From contig NZ_CP067394.1 in NCBI RefSeq assembly GCF_004210215.2, forward strand, positions 372,001 through 436,000: DNA of 64,000 nucleotides, in the 5' to 3' direction. The number at the start of each line of letters is the position of its first letter. Positions within the stretch are counted from its first letter, which is position 1. Below are positions 23,704 through 34,269 of the stretch, one piece after another. Origin of the DNA: Cryobacterium sp. SO1 (lineage in GTDB: Bacteria > Actinomycetota > Actinomycetes > Actinomycetales > Microbacteriaceae). The notes under the pieces were generated by a model. That model was not told where the DNA came from. It worked only from the letters and a program-made list of their open reading frames with translations, and did not search any database. The position numbers and the translations under genes are program-made.

Positions 23704-26565
23704 GTGGTTACCGCCCTGTATCGCCGTTACCGGCCAGAGACTTTTGCCGAAATGATCGGTCAGTCTCAGGTGACCGACCCGCTCATGACCGCCCTGCGCA
23801 CCAACCGGGTCAATCATGCCTACCTCTTCAGCGGACCCCGCGGCTGTGGCAAGACCACCTCCGCGCGCATCCTGGCCCGCTGCCTCAACTGCGCCGAGGG
23901 TCCCACCGACACCCCGTGCGGCGTGTGCCCCAGCTGTGTCGAGCTTTCCCGCGACGGCAGCGGCTCCCTCGACGTGGTCGAGATCGACGCGGCCAGCCAC
24001 AACGGTGTCGACGACGCCCGCGACATCCGCGAGCGCGCCATCTTCGCGCCGGCCCGCGACCGCTACAAGATCTTCATCCTCGACGAAGCGCACATGGTCA
24101 CCCCGCAGGGCTTCAATGCTCTCCTGAAGATCGTCGAAGAACCGCCGGAACACGTGAAGTTCATCTTCGCCACAACCGAGCCCGAGAAGGTCATCGGCAC
24201 CATCCGCTCGCGCACCCACCACTACCCGTTCCGCCTGGTGCCGCCGGCGCCCATGCTCGACTACGTGCAGACCCTCTGCGACAGCGAGCACATGACCGTG
24301 GCCCCCGGCGTGCTGCCGCTCGTGGTGCGCGCCGGTGGCGGTTCGCCCCGCGACACGCTGTCGCTGCTCGACCAGCTCATGGCCGGTTCCGAGACCGACG
24401 CCATCGAGTACGAGCGGGCCGTGGCCCTGCTCGGCTACACGCACGCCACCCTGCTCGACGACGCCGTCGACGCCATCGCCGCCCGCAACTCCTCGGCCGC
24501 GTTCGACGCCGTCGACCGGGTCATCCAGACCGGCCAGGACCCGCGCCGCTTCGTCGAAGACCTGCTCGAGCGCATGCGCGACCTCATCATCGTGGCCGCA
24601 ACCAGTGCTGCCGGCGCCGCCGCGGTGCTCCGCGGCGTGCCGCAAGACGAGCTCGACCGCATGCAGGTGCAGGCGAGCAAGTTCGGCCCCGCCGAGCTGA
24701 GCCGCAGCGCCGACATCCTCAACGCCGCCCTCACCGAGATGACGGGCGCCACCTCGCCACGCCTGCACCTCGAGCTGATGATCGCCCGTGTTCTCATCCC
24801 CGCCACCGACGACAGCACCCGCGGCGCCCTCGCCCGCGTCGAACGTCTCGAGCGCCGCATCGGCGTCGACGGTGGCAGCACGGATGCGTCCACTGCGACC
24901 GTATCCGCCGCTTCGGCTGGCGCTGCTTCGGGTGGCGCCGCTTCGGCGACTCGACCGCCTGCCGCGACCTCGGCCGGCCGGCCGGCCGCCGCGTCGGCGG
25001 CCAGTCCCGCGGGCGACGCCGCTGCCGCCGCGGCAGTTCCAGCCGGTTCGGGCTGGGCCACTCGCGTGCCCGGATCCCCGGCTGCCACCCCGGCCGAGAC
25101 CCCCGCCGGTGCGGCCGCCGGTGCCACCACGTCCTCCGACGCCGCCGGGGTGAGCGCACCAACCGCAGCGCCAGGCGCCACCCCGGCAGCGCCCGTTGCG
25201 GGCGCCACCGAAGCCGCCGCTGAGACCGCGCCGATTGTTACCCCCGTTGTTCCCGTCGGGCCGGTCAGCCTGGCGCAGATCAAGGATGCCTGGCCGCAGA
25301 TCCTCGAGGCCGTCAAGGAGGTCAAGCTCAGCGCCTGGCTCGTGGTCTACACCGCGCGAGTGCTCGAGCTGCGTGGCGAAGACGTTCTTGTGCTGTCCTT
25401 CCCCAGCGAGCAGGACATGCAGGGCTTCAAGGCTCAGCAGGCTCCCGGTCAGGGTGTCAGTGAGTTCCTCCGCGGCGCCATCGTGAAGGTGCTCGGCCTG
25501 CGAGTGAAGTTCATCGCCCGCGCCGACTCCGAGACGTTCGCCGCCGCGGGCGCCGGCCACTCCGCTGGCGGAGCTCCTGCCGGCCAGACTGTGAGTGCCG
25601 ACGCGTCACCGGCTGCCCGACCAGCGGGCTCCGGTGCCCCGTCGACGGCCCCGGTCGGCGGCCCCGGCGCGAACTCTTCCGGACCCTCCGCCGATGCCTC
25701 GGCTCCCTCCGGGTCAGGTCGGGCCGGCTCGGCTCCCGCCGACTCGCTTACATCGGGCGTTTCCGCACCGAGCCCCGCCGCAGCCGACGCCACGTCGTCC
25801 GCCGAGTCCGCGTTCGGCAGCTACGCCGGCAGCGGATCGCCCAGCAACGCCCCTTCCGGCGCGGGTGCAGGCTCTGCCACATCGGGAGCGGCTACCGCGA
25901 CGGCAACCCGCTCGGCCACCGCCACCCTCTCGCCGCCGGCCACTTCCACCGGATGGGCCACCGTCGTCATCCCCGGATCCGCCGCCGCCCTGGCTGCCGC
26001 GGAAACCCTGGCCGACGAGCCAGTGGTGGCGCCGCCGACCGACGGTGCGGCCGTCTCCGTTGGAGCTCCGGCCGCGGCCCCGGCCACCAGCGCTGCCGCC
26101 GCCCCCAGCGCAGCGCTCGACGTTCCGGCGTCGTCAGCACCCACCGCTGCTCCGCAGGCGTCGGCTCCGTCGGCCCCGGGCTACGACTTTGCGCCCGAAC
26201 CCGACTTCGAACCGCCGTTCGATGAAGAACCGCCGCCATACGACGACCTCCCGCCGGACCCGCAGCACTTCACCACACCCGTGGATCCGGCTCGCGGCGG
26301 CCGCCCGAACCGTCAGCAGCCCTCGGCGCCACAGCAGCCTCGAGCCCAGCAGGCGTCTGACCAGGCACCGACTGCCGGGGCGTCCGCACCCGGCGCGCCA
26401 GCCGCATCCGCCCCCGCCAGCCAGCGCGGCGCGCCCGCGCGGCGGTCGCCCGCGTTCGCCGAGAAGCAGCGCTACGGTGAGGCCGTGGTGCGGGAGATCC
26501 TCGGCGCCACCTTCATCGAGGAGCAGCCGCACGACCCGATCTCGCGACAGAGGAACGACAACTAA
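23704..26565 (+). CDS. dnaX: DNA polymerase III subunit gamma/tau
   Basis: 953 aa, the clamp-loader ATPase. The N-terminal AAA+ core has Walker A GPRGCGKTT (44-52), zinc ligands CLNCAEGPTDTPCGVCPSC, Walker B FILDEAHM and the sensor block TTEPEKVIGTIRSR. Domain III continues to about residue 375. Two long Ala/Pro/Ser/Gly-rich linkers (about 395-515 and 620-930) flank a folded tau-like segment (SLAQIKDAWPQILEAVKEVKL and after). The C-terminus PAFAEKQRYGEAVVREILGATFIEE is the conserved actinobacterial tail. GTG at 23704 gives the usual start VVTALYRRYRPETF. I see no A-rich slippery site for a short gamma form. The stop TAA abuts the recR ATG. Confidence 0.97.
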   Translation: MVTALYRRYRPETFAEMIGQSQVTDPLMTALRTNRVNHAYLFSGPRGCGKTTSARILARCLNCAEGPTDTPCGVCPSCVELSRDGSGSLDVVEIDAASHNGVDDARDIRERAIFAPARDRYKIFILDEAHMVTPQGFNALLKIVEEPPEHVKFIFATTEPEKVIGTIRSRTHHYPFRLVPPAPMLDYVQTLCDSEHMTVAPGVLPLVVRAGGGSPRDTLSLLDQLMAGSETDAIEYERAVALLGYTHATLLDDAVDAIAARNSSAAFDAVDRVIQTGQDPRRFVEDLLERMRDLIIVAATSAAGAAAVLRGVPQDELDRMQVQASKFGPAELSRSADILNAALTEMTGATSPRLHLELMIARVLIPATDDSTRGALARVERLERRIGVDGGSTDASTATVSAASAGAASGGAASATRPPAATSAGRPAAASAASPAGDAAAAAAVPAGSGWATRVPGSPAATPAETPAGAAAGATTSSDAAGVSAPTAAPGATPAAPVAGATEAAAETAPIVTPVVPVGPVSLAQIKDAWPQILEAVKEVKLSAWLVVYTARVLELRGEDVLVLSFPSEQDMQGFKAQQAPGQGVSEFLRGAIVKVLGLRVKFIARADSETFAAAGAGHSAGGAPAGQTVSADASPAARPAGSGAPSTAPVGGPGANSSGPSADASAPSGSGRAGSAPADSLTSGVSAPSPAAADATSSAESAFGSYAGSGSPSNAPSGAGAGSATSGAATATATRSATATLSPPATSTGWATVVIPGSAAALAAAETLADEPVVAPPTDGAAVSVGAPAAAPATSAAAAPSAALDVPASSAPTAAPQASAPSAPGYDFAPEPDFEPPFDEEPPPYDDLPPDPQHFTTPVDPARGGRPNRQQPSAPQQPRAQQASDQAPTAGASAPGAPAASAPASQRGAPARRSPAFAEKQRYGEAVVREILGATFIEEQPHDPISRQRNDN

Positions 26566-27165
26566 ATGTACGAAGGCATCGTTCAGGAACTCATCGATGA
26601 GCTCGGTCGTCTGCCCGGCATCGGCCCGAAGTCGGCGCAGCGCATCGCGTTCCACATTCTGCAGACCAAGAATTTCGACGTGACCCACCTGGCGAACGTG
26701 CTGCTAGAGGTGCGCGACAAGGTCAAGTTCTGCGAGATCTGCGGCAACGTCTCCGAGCAGGATACCTGCATGATCTGCCGCGACCCGCGCCGCAACCCCA
26801 CCTCGATCTGCGTGGTCGAAGAGGCCAAGGACGTCGTCGCAATCGAACGCACCCGCGAGTTCAAGGGCCTCTACCATGTGCTCGGCGGGGCGATCAGCCC
26901 CATCGACGGCATCGGTCCCGACGACCTGCGCATCCGCCAGCTGATGACCCGCCTGGCCGACAACACCGTGCAGGAGGTGATCATCGCCACCGACCCCAAC
27001 CTCGAGGGCGAGGCCACCGCCACCTACCTGTCGCGCCTGCTCACCACCTTGGACATCAAGGTCAGCCGCCTGGCCTCCGGCCTGCCCGTCGGCGGCGACC
27101 TCGAGTACGCCGACGAGGTCACCCTCGGCCGTGCCTTCGAGGGCCGCCGAACCGTCACCAGCTAG
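26566..27165 (+). CDS. recR: Recombination mediator protein RecR
   Basis: 199 aa, part of the RecFOR gap-repair pathway. The helix-hairpin-helix [20 protein letters not shown] is at the N-terminus, the zinc finger is [16 protein letters not shown], and a Toprim domain follows ([15 protein letters not shown] ... [15 protein letters not shown]). Length is standard. ATG directly follows the dnaX stop with no gap; in many bacteria ybaB lies between them, but not here. Translational coupling to dnaX is likely. Confidence 0.98.
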   Translation: MYEGIVQELIDELGRLPGIGPKSAQRIAFHILQTKNFDVTHLANVLLEVRDKVKFCEICGNVSEQDTCMICRDPRRNPTSICVVEEAKDVVAIERTREFKGLYHVLGGAISPIDGIGPDDLRIRQLMTRLADNTVQEVIIATDPNLEGEATATYLSRLLTTLDIKVSRLASGLPVGGDLEYADEVTLGRAFEGRRTVTS

Positions 27166-27220
27166 CCCCGCCCCTACCCGCCCGGCGCCACCCCTTCATC
27201 CCGCCGAGCACATCCGCATG

Positions 27221-27273
27221 ACTTGCCCGTTTTCGCTAGTTGAGGTGGCTCCGCACTAGCGAAAGTGGGCCAC
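27221..27273. repeat. Palindromic repeat family 2, copy c
   Basis: ACTTGCCCGTTTTCGCTAGT and ACTAGCGAAAGTGGGC arms around a GC-rich loop, between recR and lysC. Same design as the two copies after ackA. Confidence 0.8.
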
Positions 27274-27403
27274 CCACGCGAACGGCTGTCGCGGTGGGGC
27301 GAGAGAGACAGCGCGCAGCGTCACATGAACGACCGAGAATACGAACGCATTTAGGATGGGAGCGCGGGATGTCTCCGCGTACCCGGAAGCCAGGAGTGCC
27401 CAC

Positions 27404-28699
27404 GTGAGCCTGATCGTGCAGAAGTTCGGCGGATCATCCGTTGCCGACGCCGAGAGCATCAAACGCGTCGCCAAGCGCATCGTCGACACCAAGAAGGCCG
27501 GCAACGACATCGTCGTGGCCGTCTCCGCGATGGGCGACTCCACCGACGAACTGCTCGACCTCGCCCACGAGGTCACCCCGATCCCGGCGCCCCGCGAGCT
27601 CGACATGCTCCTCACCGCCGGTGAGCGCATCTCGATGGCGCTGCTCGCCATGGCGATCAAGAGCATGGGCTACGATGCCCGCTCGTTCACCGGCAGCCAG
27701 GCCGGCATGATCACCGATGCCCAGCACGGCGCCGCCCGCATCATCGACGTCACCCCCGGCCGGCTCCGCGACGCGCTCGACGAGGGCGCCATCGTCATCG
27801 TCGCCGGCTTCCAGGGCTTCAACCGCGACACCAAGGACATCACCACCCTCGGCCGCGGCGGCTCCGACACCACCGCCGTCGCCCTTGCCGCTGCCCTCGG
27901 CGCCGACATCTGCGAGATCTACACGGATGTCGACGGCATCTTCACCGCCGACCCCCGCGTGGTGCCGAAGGCGCACAAACTCGACCGGGTGTCCAGCGAA
28001 GAGATGCTCGAGCTCGCCGCCGCCGGCGCCAAGGTGCTCTACATTCGCGCGGTGGAATACGCCCGCCGGCACGGAGTCACCCTGCACGTGCGGTCGTCGT
28101 TCAACAACAACACCGGCACCATTGTCTACAACGCGGGCGCCACCAGCCCCTACGCCGCCGCACTATCGAATGGAGAGCCAGTGGAAGAGCCCATCATCGC
28201 GGGGGTCGCCGCCGACCTCAGCGAGGCCAAGGTCACCGTCGTCGGCGTCCCCGACATCCCCGGCAAGGCCGCGGAGATCTTCAAGATCGTCGCCAAGACC
28301 AACGCGAACGTCGACATGATCGTGCAGAACGTGTCCGCCGCATCCACCGGATTGACCGACATCTCGTTCACCCTGCCCAAGTCCGAGGGTCAGCAGGTGC
28401 TGACCGCGCTCACCAACGAGCAGCAGAACGTGGGCTTCGCCGGGCTGCAGTACGACGACCAGATCGGCAAGCTGGCCCTGGTCGGCGCCGGGATGCGCAC
28501 CAACACCGGCGTCTCCGCCAAGCTGTTCGAGGCGCTGTTCGAGGCCGGCATCAACATCGAGATGATCTCCACCAGCGAGATCCGCATCTCGGTCGTCACC
28601 CGCGCCGACACCATCAATCAGGCCCTGCGCGTGGTGCACACCGCCTTCGGTCTCGACGGCGACGGCGAAGCCGTCGTGCACGGCGGCACCGGCCGCTAA
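27404..28699 (+). CDS. lysC: Aspartate kinase (alpha subunit, feedback-regulated class)
   Basis: 431 aa. It phosphorylates aspartate, the first step toward lysine, threonine, methionine and diaminopimelate. The kinase motif KFGGSSV is at residues 7-13, [31 protein letters not shown] in the middle, and [13 protein letters not shown] follows. Two ACT domains form the last 170 or so residues ([18 protein letters not shown] and [24 protein letters not shown]). GTG at 27404 gives the canonical [10 protein letters not shown] start. asd follows 306 bp later, as in other Actinobacteria. An internal start for a beta subunit is annotated separately. Confidence 0.97.
   Translation: MSLIVQKFGGSSVADAESIKRVAKRIVDTKKAGNDIVVAVSAMGDSTDELLDLAHEVTPIPAPRELDMLLTAGERISMALLAMAIKSMGYDARSFTGSQAGMITDAQHGAARIIDVTPGRLRDALDEGAIVIVAGFQGFNRDTKDITTLGRGGSDTTAVALAAALGADICEIYTDVDGIFTADPRVVPKAHKLDRVSSEEMLELAAAGAKVLYIRAVEYARRHGVTLHVRSSFNNNTGTIVYNAGATSPYAAALSNGEPVEEPIIAGVAADLSEAKVTVVGVPDIPGKAAEIFKIVAKTNANVDMIVQNVSAASTGLTDISFTLPKSEGQQVLTALTNEQQNVGFAGLQYDDQIGKLALVGAGMRTNTGVSAKLFEALFEAGINIEMISTSEIRISVVTRADTINQALRVVHTAFGLDGDGEAVVHGGTGR
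28181..28699 (+). CDS. Probable internal translation product: aspartate kinase beta subunit
   Basis: In frame inside lysC, a GTG at 28181 ([20 protein letters not shown]) is preceded by GGAGAG at 28172-28177. In Corynebacterium glutamicum lysC the beta subunit starts at the equivalent place (MEEAVLTGVATDKSEAKVTV, from memory), giving an alpha2beta2 enzyme in which the beta chain contributes the ACT domains that sense lysine and threonine. The product here would be 172 aa. This is an inference from position and ribosome site. Confidence 0.65.
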   Translation: MEEPIIAGVAADLSEAKVTVVGVPDIPGKAAEIFKIVAKTNANVDMIVQNVSAASTGLTDISFTLPKSEGQQVLTALTNEQQNVGFAGLQYDDQIGKLALVGAGMRTNTGVSAKLFEALFEAGINIEMISTSEIRISVVTRADTINQALRVVHTAFGLDGDGEAVVHGGTGR

Positions 28700-28706
28700 C
28701 CCGGCC

Positions 28707-28725
28707 CTGCCGCCCCGCGCGGCAG
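28707..28725 (+). terminator. Short GC hairpin after lysC
   Basis: CTGCCGC/GCGGCAG with a 5-nt loop, 7 bp after the lysC stop and with no T-run. It may be a weak or rho-assisted terminator. Two repeat elements follow before asd. Confidence 0.4.
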
Positions 28726-28745
28726 CGCCCGCCCGCCCGGCGGCC

Positions 28746-28811
28746 AACTGTTCCCCGAGCGGACAATTGCACCCGGTGCGCCGGGACCATTTGTCCGCAT
28801 CGGGAACACTT
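28746..28811. repeat. Palindromic repeat family 1, copy d
   Basis: AACTGTTCCCCGAGCGGACA ... TGTCCGCATCGGGAACACTT with a CACCCGGTGCGCCGGG centre. It sits in the lysC-asd gap. Confidence 0.85.
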
Positions 28812-28871
28812 GCTCGTCTCGAGCGGCCCCGCCCGCCGCCCGCCCCAGACATCCGGCCAGCCACCACCGGG

Positions 28872-30103
<1,232 letters not shown>

Positions 30104-30178
30104 TTGCCGCGAGACGCGCAGCCCTCGTCCGCTCCAGTAGTGTCAGACCTTGTGGAGACCATAAAGGGGGCAACGGCC

Positions 30179-32560
30179 GTGGGCCGGGTGGCATTCGCGA
30201 TCTTCGCGGCGACCGGGCTGATTTTCATCGGCTTCGCGCTGACGAAGTTGGTGCTGGGCGGCAACGCTGAACACCTCTTCATTGCGCTGATGGCGGTGGC
30301 CTGCGCCGGCACCATCGACATCGTCCGGCTGCGGCTGGGCACGGTGCCCCACCGCAGCCCGGTGGTCAGCATGCCGATCCTGGTCGTGCTGGCCCTCGAG
30401 CCGGTCCTCGACACGCCCACAGCGGTCGGCCTGGTCTGCCTGGGTGTTCTCATCGAGGTGTGGCTGCGAGCCCGCCGCTCCGAGGTCGCGCTCTACGCGG
30501 CAGGCCTCACCGGTGCCGGCGGTGCCGCCTTCTTCGGCGCCCACGATGGGATGCACGCCCTCGACTCCGGCGACCCCGGGGCCTCGGCCGTCGGCGCCAT
30601 CGCCTACCTCGTCACGGTCATCGCACTGGAGGCACTCCGCCGCCGGTTCGACCGCCCCCACGTCGACATCGGCGCCGGTCGGCACTACTCGGCGCTCCGG
30701 GTGGTTCTGATCGGCGGCGGCTACACCGGCCTCTGTGCGCTGATCGCCGCCTGGACGCATCCGTTCTTCGACCTGAGCACCGACACCCTGGCCGTGGCCG
30801 TCACCCTCGTGCCGCTCGCCGTCGTCGGCACCGGCGCGATCCTGATCGTGCGGGCCACGGCCATGCGTCGTCGCCTGGCCGGCGTGGTCGACGGGGTCAT
30901 CGACCTCAACGCCACGAACCAGTTCGTCACAACCGGTGGGCTGGCCACCCCCATCACCATCGCCCCGGCCGGCACCAGCACCGACCTGGCCACCGTGCTC
31001 CTCCGCGCCGTGCACGACACCGTCGGCGTCGAGTCCGCCGGTGTGCGCCACGATCCGGCCGGACACGGCGAGATCGACACCCCGCTGGCGATCAGCGCGC
31101 TCGGCGGCCAGTACCTGGTGGCCCGCCGCGACGTGATGGACTACCCGTTCACCCGGGACGACCGCCGCGCCCTCGAAGCCCTCGCCCACACCGCCGACGT
31201 GGTCTTCACCGCCAGGGAAAGCATCGGCGGCCTCACCATCCGGGCCAACACCGACCCGCTCACCGGCCTGCCCAACTACGGCGCCTTCCAGGACGCCCTC
31301 GCCAACATCAACGACCACCGCGACTACTCCGAGGCGCTGGCCGTGCTGTTCATCGACCTCGACGACTTCAAACGGATGAACGACCGGTACGGCCACCAGG
31401 CCGGCGACGAGATCCTCAGCGAACTCGGCCGCCGGCTCAGCGCCGTCATCCGCCCCTACGACGTCGTCGCCAGGGTCGGCGGCGACGAGTTCGTCGTCAT
31501 CCTCACCCGGCTGTCGTCCCTGGCCGAGGCCAAGCTGCTCGCCGAACGCATCATGGAGGCCACCGGTGAGCCCCTCGCGGTCAGCGGCACCGTGCTCAAC
31601 CCGATCCTCAGCATCGGCCTGGCCTACTCCGCGCACCGCGAAACGGATGTCAACCAGCTGCTGCGTGACGCCGACCGCAGCATGCTCGCGATCAAGAAGT
31701 CCCGCCGCCGCGGCGGCCCGGCCAACGAGAGCAGCATCAACATCTCCGGGCACCGCTCGTCGCAGATGAACGACATCGTCGCCCGCGCCATCGACGAAGA
31801 CCTGCTCGAACTGGCCTTCCAGCCCATCGTGAGCCTGGTCACCGGTCAGATCTGGGCCTTCGAGGCCCTCGTGCGCTACACCGACCCCGAGCTCGGCCCG
31901 CTATCACCGCCGTCGCTGGTGGAGAAGGCCAAGAGCCTCGGCCGGCTCGACGCGCTCACCCGCCAGGTGGCGCTCAAGGCGATGGCCGCCGCTGCGGACT
32001 TCCGGTTGATCGAACCAAGGATCGTGTGCATGACCATCAACGTCGAGGCCGGCCAGATCCTGCCGCAGCGGATCGGCGGATTCGTCGAAGACCTCGCGAA
32101 CCGCTACCCGGGCATCTCGCTCTGTCTCGAACTCAACGAACGCTCAGTCGCCCGGGTGTCCACCGCGGTGCGCGCCCAGGCCGACCACCTTCGCGACATC
32201 GGCATCATGATCGCCCTCGACGACTACGGCTCCCAGGACTCCTCGGTCGACGCGCTCGTGCGGATGCCGATGGACATCCTCAAGATCGACAAGAGCCTCG
32301 TCGACGACCTCGACGACGTGCGCCAGCGTGAGGTGCTCACCGCACTGCAGGGCTTCGGCGACAACCTCGAGTATTCGATGATCGTGGAGGGCGTGGAGAA
32401 CGAGGCCATGGCCACCCACCTGTCCGCGCTGGGCATCCGCAGCGCCCAGGGGTTCCATTACGGCGTGCCGCGCAGTTTTGAGAAGACTCTCGCCCGACTC
32501 GAAGAGTTCGGTGCCGACGCCGTGCTGCCCGTGCGCGCCGCGTCTGAGCTTTCGCTGTAA
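30179..32560 (+). CDS. Membrane-bound GGDEF-EAL cyclic-di-GMP enzyme
   Basis: About 793 aa. The N-terminal 230 or so residues form a sensory membrane region of about seven helices, followed by a GAF-like segment (about 255-350). The GGDEF domain has the intact active site GGDEF at 434-438 and an intact inhibitory I-site RxxD (RPYD) five residues before it. The EAL domain keeps EALVR (from 562), the metal-binding block ALDDYGS, KIDKSLV, and EGVE with QGFHYG. Either synthesis or hydrolysis of c-di-GMP is therefore possible. GTG at 30179 follows AAGGGGG; several earlier in-frame starts exist. It heads a signalling cluster with a kinase, a degenerate GGDEF protein and a glycan synthase. Confidence 0.92.
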   Translation: MGRVAFAIFAATGLIFIGFALTKLVLGGNAEHLFIALMAVACAGTIDIVRLRLGTVPHRSPVVSMPILVVLALEPVLDTPTAVGLVCLGVLIEVWLRARRSEVALYAAGLTGAGGAAFFGAHDGMHALDSGDPGASAVGAIAYLVTVIALEALRRRFDRPHVDIGAGRHYSALRVVLIGGGYTGLCALIAAWTHPFFDLSTDTLAVAVTLVPLAVVGTGAILIVRATAMRRRLAGVVDGVIDLNATNQFVTTGGLATPITIAPAGTSTDLATVLLRAVHDTVGVESAGVRHDPAGHGEIDTPLAISALGGQYLVARRDVMDYPFTRDDRRALEALAHTADVVFTARESIGGLTIRANTDPLTGLPNYGAFQDALANINDHRDYSEALAVLFIDLDDFKRMNDRYGHQAGDEILSELGRRLSAVIRPYDVVARVGGDEFVVILTRLSSLAEAKLLAERIMEATGEPLAVSGTVLNPILSIGLAYSAHRETDVNQLLRDADRSMLAIKKSRRRGGPANESSINISGHRSSQMNDIVARAIDEDLLELAFQPIVSLVTGQIWAFEALVRYTDPELGPLSPPSLVEKAKSLGRLDALTRQVALKAMAAAADFRLIEPRIVCMTINVEAGQILPQRIGGFVEDLANRYPGISLCLELNERSVARVSTAVRAQADHLRDIGIMIALDDYGSQDSSVDALVRMPMDILKIDKSLVDDLDDVRQREVLTALQGFGDNLEYSMIVEGVENEAMATHLSALGIRSAQGFHYGVPRSFEKTLARLEEFGADAVLPVRAASELSL

Positions 32561-32576
32561 ACGCTAGGGTCGCAGT

Positions 32577-34238
32577 ATGGTCGAGCAGAGTCTGAGGGCG
32601 CCGCGGGTGGGCGTGCGCGAGCGTGTCGAACGCTCCGTGTTCCTCTCCCAGCTGCTCCTGGCCGCGGCCACGCTGCTGCTCGTGGCGGTCACGGTGGCCA
32701 ACGATCCGGCCATGTTCGTGGAGCCGCTGTACTTCCTCGGCGTCATGATCATCTTCGGCACCACCGGGCTGGCTGCGGCCGTACCCTGGCGGCGGCTGCC
32801 CAAGGTCTACATTGTGGTGCTCCCTCTTCTCGACATCGTCGGCCTTGCCCTGGCGCGCGAGGCGCAGCCGCAGCTGGGCGTGAGCTTCCTGCTGGTGTTC
32901 CCGGTGATCTGGATGTCCACCCACTTCGGCCAGGCCGGTGCCACCGGCAGCGTCATTTTCGCCACCCTGCTTCTCTGGGCCGGGCTGCCGCTGAAGTTTT
33001 TCAACGACCCGCTCAACGCCACCGGCTACGCCACCTCTCAGGCGCCGCTGCTGGCCGTCGTGACGATCATGCTGGCCTTCGTGGCCTCCGTCACCTATAC
33101 CTCCAACCGGCGGGCGCTGGCCCAGCGGGTGCTGCTCACCCAGCAGGCCGGGTTGTTCGAGGCGGCCCTGCAACGTTCCCGGCGCCAGGAGCAGACCCTC
33201 GACGAGATCTTCAACACCGTCGACTTCGGCGTGGTCGGGTACGACGGCGACGGCCGGGTCAACTTCGTCAACCGGGCCCAGCGCTCCATGCTCACCCGGT
33301 TCGGCGTCAGCGACGGCGTCGGCCTGGCCGGCATCGTCTTCAAGGAAGACGGTGTCACCCCCTTCGACGGTCCCGACCGGCCCACCGAACGGGCGATCCG
33401 CGGTGAGACGGTGGACCGGGTCACGGTGTGGCTGGGTTCGCCCGACCAGCAGCAGGCCGCCGTGCTCGTCTCGGCCCGGCCCATCCGCGACCATGCCGGC
33501 CGCTACGACGGCGGCGTCATGGTGACCCGCGACGTGACTGCCGAAGTGCGCGCGGTGCAGGCCAGGGACGACCTCGTCGCCTCGGTCTCGCACGAGCTGC
33601 GCACCCCGCTCACCTCCATCCTGGGCTACCTCGAACTGGCCCTCGACGACGAGAGAGTCGACCCGGACACCCGCCGGATGCTCGAGATCGCGTCGAAGAA
33701 CTCCGACCGGCTCCTCGAGATCGTCTCGGGCCTGCTCACCGCGGCCAGCGAGTCCAAGGAGGGGCTGGCTCTCAACGTCGCCGCCTGCGACCTGTCCACT
33801 GTCCTCATGGATGCCGTCGAGTCGGCCGAGCCGCTCGCCGCGCAACGCGACATCCGGTTCGAAATCGCCGAACTGCCGCCGGTCACGGTCATCGCGGATG
33901 CGTTCCGGCTGCGCCAGGTGATCGACAACATCTTCTCCAATGCGATCAAGTACAACGTGGAATCCGGCAAGGTCAGCGTCACCGTGCACGAGGTGTCCTG
34001 CGGCATCGAAGTGCGGGTCGCCGACACCGGCCGGGGCATGAGCGAAGAGGAACAGGGCAACCTCTTCGACAGGTTCTATCGGGCCGACTCGGTGCGGGGT
34101 TCCAGCGTGCACGGCACGGGACTGGGCCTGAGCATCAGCCGGGACATCATGCGCGAACACGGTGGCGATCTGCGCCTGGAGTCGACCAAAGGCAAGGGGA
34201 CGACGGCAATCGCCACGCTCCCGGTGAACAGAGGCTGA
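32577..34238 (+). CDS. PAS-containing membrane sensor histidine kinase
   Basis: 553 aa. A six-helix membrane sensor (about 20-180), a PAS-like domain (about 205-325, FNTVDFGVVGYDGDGRVNFVN), then HisKA with His339 in SVSHELRTPLTS. The HATPase domain follows, with N-box VIDNIFSNAIKYN, G1 DTGRGM and G2 GTGLGLSIS. All residues for autophosphorylation are present. ATG at 32577 is 14 bp after the GGDEF-EAL gene. No response regulator is directly adjacent; the OmpR-type regulator at 40049, across the glycan synthase, is the nearest candidate partner. Confidence 0.95.
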   Translation: MVEQSLRAPRVGVRERVERSVFLSQLLLAAATLLLVAVTVANDPAMFVEPLYFLGVMIIFGTTGLAAAVPWRRLPKVYIVVLPLLDIVGLALAREAQPQLGVSFLLVFPVIWMSTHFGQAGATGSVIFATLLLWAGLPLKFFNDPLNATGYATSQAPLLAVVTIMLAFVASVTYTSNRRALAQRVLLTQQAGLFEAALQRSRRQEQTLDEIFNTVDFGVVGYDGDGRVNFVNRAQRSMLTRFGVSDGVGLAGIVFKEDGVTPFDGPDRPTERAIRGETVDRVTVWLGSPDQQQAAVLVSARPIRDHAGRYDGGVMVTRDVTAEVRAVQARDDLVASVSHELRTPLTSILGYLELALDDERVDPDTRRMLEIASKNSDRLLEIVSGLLTAASESKEGLALNVAACDLSTVLMDAVESAEPLAAQRDIRFEIAELPPVTVIADAFRLRQVIDNIFSNAIKYNVESGKVSVTVHEVSCGIEVRVADTGRGMSEEEQGNLFDRFYRADSVRGSSVHGTGLGLSISRDIMREHGGDLRLESTKGKGTTAIATLPVNRG

Positions 34239-34269
34239 GCGTGCCAGAGCACGCTCGGCGGGGGACAGA

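Noticed and set aside
23704..24900. Programmed frameshift site in dnaX for a short gamma subunit
   Set aside because: No A-rich slippery heptamer with downstream hairpin seen in the AAA+/domain III region.
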